Assembly: GCA_037444305.1 (NCBI GenBank)
Contig: JBBIMP010000046.1
Span: 1-38,276, forward strand
DNA length: 38,276 nucleotides
Direction of reading: 5' to 3'
DNA from: JBBIMP01 sp037444305
GTDB lineage: Bacteria > Acidobacteriota > UBA6911
Shown here: piece after piece, positions 31,971 through 38,276 of the stretch
Layout: every line of letters starts with the position of its first letter
How positions within the stretch are numbered: the first letter of the stretch is position 1
Notes under the pieces: model-generated
The model's input: the letters and a program-made list of their open reading frames with translations, nothing else
The model's database searches: none
Told to the model about the DNA's origin: nothing
Translations under genes and position numbers: made by a program

Positions 31971-34853
31971 ATGAAAAGGCACACCATGACCCAGATTGCC
32001 ACCCTTGCGATCTGCTTCGTGCTCGCTGCGGCAGCATTTCCCGGCGCGCAGGCTGCCGGGAAAAAACCGATATCCTACGACGCCTACGACGGGTGGCGTT
32101 CCATCCAGGGCACCCAACTGTCCAGGGACGGAGCCTGGCTTTCCCATGCCCTTGTAGCCCAGGATGGCGACGGCGAGATTGTCGTCCGAAACCTGAAGAC
32201 AGGGACAGAACACCGTCATCCGCGCGGACGCGACGGCGTGATCACCGCCGACGGCAAATACGTCGTCTTCACCATAGTCCCGGCCAAGGCCGAGGTCGAA
32301 AAGGCGAAAAAAGAGAAGAAGAAGCCGGAGGATCAGCCCAAGAACTCGCTCGGCATACTCAACCTGGCGACGGGCGAAACCGCCACGGTCGAGCGGGTCA
32401 AAGGCTTCAAGGTTCCCGAGGAAGGCTCCTCGCACATCGCCTACCTGTGCGAGCCGGCCCTGAAGAAACCGGAAGCCAAGCCGGCCGATGAGAAAAAGGA
32501 GCCAGAGGTCAAACCGGAGGGAGAAACCAAGCCGGAAGCCGCCAAGGAAGAGAAGAAGCCCGAGAAGAAGAAAGACCCGGGGACCGACCTGGTCGTGCGC
32601 GAACTCGCCACCGGCGCCGAGGCGCGGATCGCCGAAGTCCTGGAATACGCCTGGAATGAGAGCGGCTCGTGGCTGGCCTACACGGTATCTTCGAAAACCC
32701 CGGCCGGCGATGGCTGCTTTGCCCGCAAGACCGCGGACGGCACCACGCTTGCGCTCCTGGCGGGGGAGGGGAACTACAAGGGACTGGTCTTCGACAAAAA
32801 GGGCGAACAGGTCGCCTTTGCCAGCGACCGGGACGAGTACAAGGAAAAGATATCTCCCTACAAGCTCTACCATTGGTCTGCTGAGAACCCCGGCGCCGCC
32901 GAGATCGTTTCAGCCGGCACACCCGGAATCCCCGCGGGCGCCTCGGTCAGCCCCAACGGCCGGATCGAGTTTTCCAGGGACGGAGCCAGGCTGTTTTTCG
33001 GGACGGCCCAGACGCCGAAGCCGGAGCCCGAAGATGCTCCGGAGGCGATCAAGGTCGACATCTGGCATTACCGGGATCCCGAACTGCAGTCGATGCAGAA
33101 GGTGCGGGCCGAAGAGGCCAAAAAGCGCAGTTTCCGCGCGGTCTACCACCTGAAGGAACGAAGCTTCATCCAGCTGGCCGATGAAAATATGCCCGAAATC
33201 GCGCTGCAGGAAAACGCCCTGGCCGGGCTGGGTTCTTCCAATGTCCCCTACCGCATGCTCGTCTCCTGGGATGGCTCCTACAACGATTACTACGTGGTGG
33301 ACCTGTGGAAGGGAACCCGCAAGAAGGTCGTCGAAATGGCGCGGTTCGGCGCCACGATGTCCCCGGGCACAGGTTACGTGCTCTACTTTGATCCTGCAGA
33401 TAACCACTGGTACACGATTCACACCGCCAGCGGGGAAAAAGCCAACCTGACGGCGAATCTGGGCGTCCGCTTCGAGGACGAGAACTGGGACACGCCGGAC
33501 CAGCCCCGCGCCTACGGCACCGGCGGATGGACCGCGGACGACAAGTCGGTCCTGCTCTACGACCGCTACGACATCTGGGAAGTCCGCCCGGACGGCAGCG
33601 GCGGCAGGATGGTCACCCGCGGAGTGGGCCGCAAGAACGGGATCGTCTTCCGCTACCAGCGTCTCGATCCCGAGGAGCGGACCGTCCCGTCCGACAAGCC
33701 CATCCTGCTGGACGCCGTGGATGACAGGACGAAGGCATCCGGATTCTACCGGACGACGCTGGGCCAGGATTCCGATCCGGCGAAGGTCGTGATGATGGAC
33801 AAGGCGTTCGGCCGCCTCATCAAGGCGAAGAACGCGCAGACGGTGGTGTTCACGCTGTCGCGCTTCGAGGAGTTCCCCGACCTGTGGGTGAGCGACCTGG
33901 GCTTTTCCGGCATGAACAAGGTCAGCCAGGCCAACCCGCAGCAGGCCGAGTACAACTGGGGGCGCGCGGAGCTCATCGACTACCGGAACGCCGACGGGAA
34001 GATGCTTCGGGCCATGCTGATCAAGCCGGAAGATTTCGACCCGGCAAAGAAATACCCGATGATGGTCTACATCTACGAGCAGCTGACGCAGGGCCTGCAC
34101 CGCTACGTGGCCCCGTCGCCGGGAACCAGCATCAACCTCACCCGGTACGTGAGCAACGGCTACATCGTGCTCCAGCCCGACATCGTCTACGACATCGGGT
34201 ACCCGGGCGAAAGCGCCTTGAAGTGCGTGATCCCGGCCGTGCAGAAGGTTCTCGACATGGGATTCGTGGATCCGGCCCGCGTTGGCATCCAGGGCCACAG
34301 CTGGGGCGGCTACCAGATCTCCTACCTGATCACCCGCACCAACATTTTCCGCGCGGTGGAGGCCGGGGCTCCGGTGGTGAACATGATCAGCGCCTACGGC
34401 GGGATCCGCTGGGGCACGGGCATGTCCCGGGCTTTCCAGTACGAGAAGACACAGAGCCGGATCGGAGGGTCGCCCTGGAACCGGCCGCTGCAGTTCTTCG
34501 AGAATTCCCCTATCTTCTGGATCGAGAAAATCAACACGCCGTACCTCGTCCTGCACAACGACGAAGACGACGCGGTGCCCTGGTACCAGGGAATCGAGTT
34601 CATCACGGCGCTGCGGCAGCTGGGCAAGGAAGCGTACATGTTCAACTACAACGGGGAGAGGCATGGGCTGCGCCAGCGCGAAAACCAGAAGCACTGGACC
34701 GTGCACATGGACGAGTTCTTCGACCACCATCTGAAAGGAGCGCCGAAGCCGGAGTGGATGGAGAAGGGGATTCCGTTCCTCGACCGCGGGACGCGCGACC
34801 TGCGCCAACTCTTCGGCAAGGAGATCCTGACACAGGAGAGCGAGAAAAAGTAA
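31971..34853 (+). CDS. S9 prolyl-oligopeptidase-family serine peptidase, exported
   Basis: A 960-residue peptidase. It has a signal peptide (about 1-28, ending PGAQAAG), a long beta-propeller-like region to about residue 640, and a C-terminal alpha/beta-hydrolase domain. The catalytic triad is S777 in GHSWGG, D866 in HNDEDDAVP and H898 in GERHGL. Residues about 162-207 are a low-complexity Lys/Glu/Pro insert (KKPEAKPADEKKEPEVKPEG), probably a flexible surface loop. It likely cleaves peptides in the periplasm or outside. A good GGAGG site precedes the ATG. Large families of such peptidases are typical of Acidobacteriota. It is monocistronic and convergent with the sensor kinase. Confidence 0.9.
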   Translation: MKRHTMTQIATLAICFVLAAAAFPGAQAAGKKPISYDAYDGWRSIQGTQLSRDGAWLSHALVAQDGDGEIVVRNLKTGTEHRHPRGRDGVITADGKYVVFTIVPAKAEVEKAKKEKKKPEDQPKNSLGILNLATGETATVERVKGFKVPEEGSSHIAYLCEPALKKPEAKPADEKKEPEVKPEGETKPEAAKEEKKPEKKKDPGTDLVVRELATGAEARIAEVLEYAWNESGSWLAYTVSSKTPAGDGCFARKTADGTTLALLAGEGNYKGLVFDKKGEQVAFASDRDEYKEKISPYKLYHWSAENPGAAEIVSAGTPGIPAGASVSPNGRIEFSRDGARLFFGTAQTPKPEPEDAPEAIKVDIWHYRDPELQSMQKVRAEEAKKRSFRAVYHLKERSFIQLADENMPEIALQENALAGLGSSNVPYRMLVSWDGSYNDYYVVDLWKGTRKKVVEMARFGATMSPGTGYVLYFDPADNHWYTIHTASGEKANLTANLGVRFEDENWDTPDQPRAYGTGGWTADDKSVLLYDRYDIWEVRPDGSGGRMVTRGVGRKNGIVFRYQRLDPEERTVPSDKPILLDAVDDRTKASGFYRTTLGQDSDPAKVVMMDKAFGRLIKAKNAQTVVFTLSRFEEFPDLWVSDLGFSGMNKVSQANPQQAEYNWGRAELIDYRNADGKMLRAMLIKPEDFDPAKKYPMMVYIYEQLTQGLHRYVAPSPGTSINLTRYVSNGYIVLQPDIVYDIGYPGESALKCVIPAVQKVLDMGFVDPARVGIQGHSWGGYQISYLITRTNIFRAVEAGAPVVNMISAYGGIRWGTGMSRAFQYEKTQSRIGGSPWNRPLQFFENSPIFWIEKINTPYLVLHNDEDDAVPWYQGIEFITALRQLGKEAYMFNYNGERHGLRQRENQKHWTVHMDEFFDHHLKGAPKPEWMEKGIPFLDRGTRDLRQLFGKEILTQESEKK

Positions 34854-34871
34854 GAACTCCACACTCGGGGG

Positions 34872-34915
34872 CAGCAGGCTTTGGGACGCAGAAGAACGCG
34901 GAGCAAAGCCTGCTG
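34872..34915. terminator. Hairpin between convergent S9 peptidase and sensor kinase genes
   Basis: CAGCAGGCTTTG (34872-34883) pairs perfectly with CAAAGCCTGCTG (34904-34915) across a 20-base loop. It lies 19 bp after the peptidase stop, between two convergent genes, as expected for a bidirectional terminator. There is no T tract, so termination efficiency is uncertain. Confidence 0.45.
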
Positions 34916-34982
34916 TCGGGAACGGATCGTCGCAATTCACCGCCCCCCCGGCCACGACCTTCAAGAATGATTCGGGCTAGGG

Positions 34983-36065
34983 TTATTGCATCGGGAGTTC
35001 GAGGCGGAAGGTCAGGCCCCGCTCCGGATTCTTCCGAGCCACGATCCTTCCCCCATGGTTCTGAATCAACTGGAAGGAAATCGACAACCCCAGGCCGCTC
35101 CCCTGCGCCTTAGTGGTGAAAAACGGATCGAACACGCGCTCCAGTTCTTCGTCCGATATCCCAATCCCGGTATCCGACACTTCTATCACCACCCAGGGCG
35201 GATCGCCCGCCCGCGCGGTCACAATCCCGAGCCTCCCCCCGTCGGGCATGGCCTGGATGGCATTCAGGAGGATGTTCAGGAGCACCTGCCGGATCTGGTC
35301 CGGGTCCACTTCAATAACGGGAGCCGCGGGATCCAGGTTGCACTCGATGCCTATCCCCGCCTTGCCGGCCTGCTTGCGCACCAGGATCAGGGCCGACTCG
35401 GCCAGCCGGTTAACGGATGTCGGCCGGATCGACGGCTGCGGCGGACGTGCGAACTTGAGAAACTCCATGACGATCGAGTTCAGCCTGGCCACCTCCTCCT
35501 GGATAATGTCGATGAACTCCCGCTTGGGATTGTCCGCGGCGATTTCGCCCGCGAGGATCTCCACCGACCCCTTGATCGATCCGAGCGGATTACGGATCTC
35601 GTGCGCAATCCCGGCGCTCAGTTCCCCCAGCGCGGCCAGCCGGTCCGCCTTCCGCAGCTGCTCGAACGTCTCCTGCAGCTTCCGGTAGGCTTCCGCCAGT
35701 TCGCCCGAGGTCTGCTCGAGTTTGCGCGTGCGCCGGCGGTCCTTGAGCGAGAGCAGCCCGATGACCAGCGCCAGGGCATGAAAGAGGAATATCTCGGCAT
35801 ACTGGTTGAAGGCATAGAGCGGGAACACGGTCCAGTCCCGCTGGATGTGGTAGGCATAAAGCAGGCTCGTGAAGGCCGCCGCCAGGACGCCGGCAATGGG
35901 CCCATACCAGTAGGCTGCCAGGAGGATGGGGATGTAGTAGGCGCGCTGGTAGATCTCGTGCAGATAGCGATGATGTGTGCTGGTCGTGTAGTGGAGCAGC
36001 GAGATCACGACGATCGCCAGGAGGAGAACGGCGTACCTCAAGGCGTCGCGGGTGCGCACGCTCAT
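34983..36065 (-). CDS. Membrane sensor histidine kinase
   Basis: A 360-residue kinase. Residues about 10-108 hold four or so hydrophobic helices with little periplasmic sequence, so it probably senses within or at the membrane. A coiled segment (110-143) leads to the HisKA domain with phospho-accepting H155 (GIAHEIRNPLGSIKGS), then the HATPase domain with the N box (NILLNAIQAM), DTGIGI, the F box (FDPFFTTKAQ) and GSGLGL. The NtrB/ZraS-like HisKA fits its partner, an NtrC-type regulator, whose TGA overlaps its ATG (ATGA). The signal is unknown. Confidence 0.93.
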   Translation of the reverse strand: MSVRTRDALRYAVLLLAIVVISLLHYTTSTHHRYLHEIYQRAYYIPILLAAYWYGPIAGVLAAAFTSLLYAYHIQRDWTVFPLYAFNQYAEIFLFHALALVIGLLSLKDRRRTRKLEQTSGELAEAYRKLQETFEQLRKADRLAALGELSAGIAHEIRNPLGSIKGSVEILAGEIAADNPKREFIDIIQEEVARLNSIVMEFLKFARPPQPSIRPTSVNRLAESALILVRKQAGKAGIGIECNLDPAAPVIEVDPDQIRQVLLNILLNAIQAMPDGGRLGIVTARAGDPPWVVIEVSDTGIGISDEELERVFDPFFTTKAQGSGLGLSISFQLIQNHGGRIVARKNPERGLTFRLELPMQ

Positions 36066-37450
36066 TGCGGCGTCCCTTCCGCTGGAATCCCTTCCCGTAT
36101 GCCGTATTTCTGCATCCGGTAGAGCAGCGTGTTCCGGGTGATCCCGAGATAGCTCGCAGCCCGCGTCTGGTTCCACCCGTGCTTTTCGAGGGCGGCAACC
36201 ATGATGTCGCGCTCGACCTCGTCCAGCGAAAAACCCTCTTCCGGCATCTTGACGACGACCTTCCCCAGCGTCTGCCTTGGGCTGCGAATTCCCGGGGGAA
36301 GGTCCTCGAGCTTCACGGACCCCCGCTTGTCGAACACGACCAGCCGCTCGATGATATTCTCCAACTCGCGCACGTTTCCGGGCCAATGATAGGCCTGCAG
36401 CGCATCCACCAGGCTCCCTCCCATTTCCACTGTCTTGCCGAACCGCGAATTGAACCGCTCCAGGAAGATGTGGGCCAGGAGGGGGATGTCCTCCCGGCGT
36501 TCCCTGAGCGGAGGCATGCGCAGGGGCGCAACCGAGAGGCGATAGTAGAGGTCTTCACGGAAGTTCCCCGCCTGCATCGCCTGCTGCAGATCCTGGTTCG
36601 TGGCAGCGAGGATCCGCACATCCACCGGCCGAGGCACCGGATCGCCTACCACATCGATCTCCCGCTCCTGCAGAACCCTCAGGAGCTTCACCTGCATCTG
36701 CGGCGGCAGTTCCCCGACCTCGTCCAGAAAGACGGTGCCGGAATCGGCGGTCTCGAATTTCCCCTTCCGGTCGCTGGAAGCCCCGGTGAAAGCCCCTTTG
36801 CGGTAGCCGAACAGCTCGGACTCCATCAGATCCGGCGGAATGGCGCCGCAGTTGATGACAACGAACGGCTTTCCTTTGCGCTCGCTGTTGAAGTGTATGG
36901 CGCGCGCCAGGATCTCCTTCCCGGTCCCGCTTTCGCCCAGGATCAGGACCGTCGTGTCGACCGCAGCCAGCTGGTCGGCAAGGCCAAGCACCTCCCGGAA
37001 CTTTTTGGAGGAGCCGATCAGGCCTTCAAACTCGAACTTCCGTCGAACGACCTGGGACAGGCGGCGATTTTCCTCCTCGAGCGAGGCCAACTTCAAAACG
37101 TTGGCGATGGCCTGCTGGATCTCCTCCTTTTCGAACGGCTTGCTGAGAAAATCGGCAGCGCCGGCCTTCACGGCTTCGACCGCCTTGTCGATGGACCCGT
37201 GCGCCGTCAGGACGATCACCGGCAGCTCGGGGCTGGATTTCTGGATCTCCGCCAGCAGCTGCAAGCCGTCCATTTCCGGCATCTTGAGATCGGTTACCAC
37301 GAGGTTGAATTTCTCGGCCCCGAGGCGCGCAAGCGCTTCACGTCCGGACGGCACGGGGACGGCGCGGAAGCCGAGATCCTGGATGTGATAGGTGAGGACG
37401 CGAAGAAAATTCCTGTCGTCGTCCACCAGCAGTACGTTCGCGTTTTTCAT
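36062..37450 (-). CDS. Sigma-54-dependent NtrC-family response regulator
   Basis: A 462-residue transcription activator. A receiver domain (1-120) has phospho-accepting D54 in VVTDLKMPEMDG and the acidic pocket VDDD. The AAA+ domain has Walker A GESGTGKE (172-179), the sigma-54-contact loop GAFTGA (219-224), Walker B VFLDEVGELP and an arginine-finger region ending in WPGNVRELENII. The C-terminal Fis-type helix-turn-helix is seen in LEKHGWNQTRAASYLGITRNTLLYRMQKYGI. It must activate sigma-54 promoters. It is coupled to the downstream kinase gene; targets are not evident. The upstream 310 bp (37451-37760) contain no gene I can support. Confidence 0.95.
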   Translation of the reverse strand: MKNANVLLVDDDRNFLRVLTYHIQDLGFRAVPVPSGREALARLGAEKFNLVVTDLKMPEMDGLQLLAEIQKSSPELPVIVLTAHGSIDKAVEAVKAGAADFLSKPFEKEEIQQAIANVLKLASLEEENRRLSQVVRRKFEFEGLIGSSKKFREVLGLADQLAAVDTTVLILGESGTGKEILARAIHFNSERKGKPFVVINCGAIPPDLMESELFGYRKGAFTGASSDRKGKFETADSGTVFLDEVGELPPQMQVKLLRVLQEREIDVVGDPVPRPVDVRILAATNQDLQQAMQAGNFREDLYYRLSVAPLRMPPLRERREDIPLLAHIFLERFNSRFGKTVEMGGSLVDALQAYHWPGNVRELENIIERLVVFDKRGSVKLEDLPPGIRSPRQTLGKVVVKMPEEGFSLDEVERDIMVAALEKHGWNQTRAASYLGITRNTLLYRMQKYGIREGIPAEGTPQ

Positions 37451-37760
37451 CAAAGTGGTCCTAGCAATCTCGAGGCCACGCGCTTCGATCCTTTTGCCCT
37501 GGTGCCCTCGTAGTGAATGGCGCAAAAGCAGACCACCAAGACACAAAGGCACGAAGACACACCCAATGAGTGTACCATATCAAGCAGAGATTGATTGATA
37601 TCCAACACTTCTGCGCTTTCAATGCCGGCGCCGGTCGAAGGCGAGGATCCGGTTAAAGCATCTTGCGATGGGCACTCTAAGCCCTTCATGGCCGCCTTCC
37701 CCGCCCCGCGGCCCCGGAATTGCAGCTGAAAACTGCGTCATGCTGCATATGAGGAGACGC

Positions 37761-38180
37761 ATGAGATCCCTGATCTTCACCAAGACGTGGCGGGCGGCAA
37801 TCGCGATGGTCGTCCTGTGGTTGGCCGCCCCACCGATACCGGCACAGGAAAGGACGACCGAGTTTCACTCCGCCGATGCGCGGCTGGAAGCCTACGTCCT
37901 TGAAGCGCTGGAGCGGAATCCGGGCGGCTGGCACTGGGCGCACCGGTTGGTATCCGCGCTGCATCATGCCCCCGCGGCGCCTGCCGTCGAAAAGGCGGCG
38001 CAGCTCTGGACCTGCGGCATACACCCGCAGGTGCTGCAGGACGAACCGTGCGACTGCCCCATATGCTTCATGAAACTGACACCGTTGAAAGGATCTGCAG
38101 CCCCCGCCGCCGAGGCTGCCCAAACGACCAAAGAACGGAAAATGGTTTCCACCAATTATGTGGACACAGGCTATGTGTAA
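37761..38180 (+). CDS. Small exported protein: TolC-like N-terminus joined to a heavy-metal-binding motif
   Basis: A 139-residue protein. Residues 1-29 are a signal peptide. Residues 37-55 (HSADARLEAYVLEALERNPG) look like the start of a TolC-family outer-membrane efflux protein, but the similarity then stops. Residues 83-109 (LWTCGIHPQVLQDEPCDCPICFMKL and following) match the short heavy-metal-binding domain found at the N-terminus of CusB-like adaptors (YTCPMHP...CPICGM.L), with three of the motif's Cys positions and the His kept. ATG 37761 is chosen because AGGAG lies four bases before it; 37749 is also in frame. It may be a functional small metal binder or a deletion product of an efflux operon. 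Bases 38181-38276 contain no gene I can see. Confidence 0.65.
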   Translation: MRSLIFTKTWRAAIAMVVLWLAAPPIPAQERTTEFHSADARLEAYVLEALERNPGGWHWAHRLVSALHHAPAAPAVEKAAQLWTCGIHPQVLQDEPCDCPICFMKLTPLKGSAAPAAEAAQTTKERKMVSTNYVDTGYV

Positions 38181-38276
38181 TCTTATAACCTACATTCCGC
38201 AGTTTCGACAGGGGGGTGGGGTGAGGAATTTCTCCACGTTCTCAGCAGATTCGAATTAGACGTAGGCGTCCGGATC

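Overview
The window is GC-rich, densely coding chromosomal DNA from a Gram-negative (LptD-bearing) bacterium. A GWxTD-domain protein, a DUF4097-type remnant, DUF4126, an S9 prolyl-oligopeptidase-family protease, a gap-pgk-tpiA-secG-tRNA-Leu string and a folK-dNK-panC string together suggest Acidobacteriota or a close relative. This assignment is inferred from gene content only. There is no rRNA, CRISPR array, recognisable insertion sequence or prophage.

Layout. 1-2600: a secreted GWxTD protein, a decayed DUF4097 gene and a small membrane ORF. 2621-8503 (minus): a complete phosphate uptake operon, phoU*-pstS-pstC-pstA-pstB1-pstB2-membrane protein. Its PhoU is fused to a catalytically dead ArsC/LMW-phosphatase-like domain, and its two ATPases carry complementary degenerate motifs. 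8752-12479: DUF4126, SCP2-like, TPR and exported methyltransferase-like proteins. 12669-16364 (minus): gap-pgk-tpiA-secG-tRNA-Leu(GAG). 16548-20701 (minus): mntP-archease-rtcB-octaheme nitrite reductase. 20877-29041 (plus): lptD, then folK-dNK-panC-dacB-moaD-moaE-MFS. 29334-31663 (minus): SRP RNA-dnaX-recR. 31971-34853: S9 peptidase. 34983-37450 (minus): an NtrC-type response regulator and its histidine kinase. 37761-38180: a small exported protein with a heavy-metal-binding motif.

The most exciting element is the RNA ligase gene rtcB. It looks split by a stop, but the stop is an in-frame UGA exactly at the invariant, metal-binding active-site cysteine (Cys98 of Pyrococcus RtcB). The rest of the protein is full length with every other active-site residue intact. 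A hairpin with apical loop GGUCU, the loop sequence of the E. coli fdhF SECIS, begins 14 nt after the UGA. The simplest reading is a selenocysteine-containing RtcB, co-transcribed with its activator archease and a manganese exporter. Second, the tandem PstB pair looks like an asymmetric heterodimer with one canonical and one degenerate ATP site, an arrangement best known from ABC exporters. Third, the PhoU-ArsC fusion has lost the catalytic cysteines and may be a sensor.
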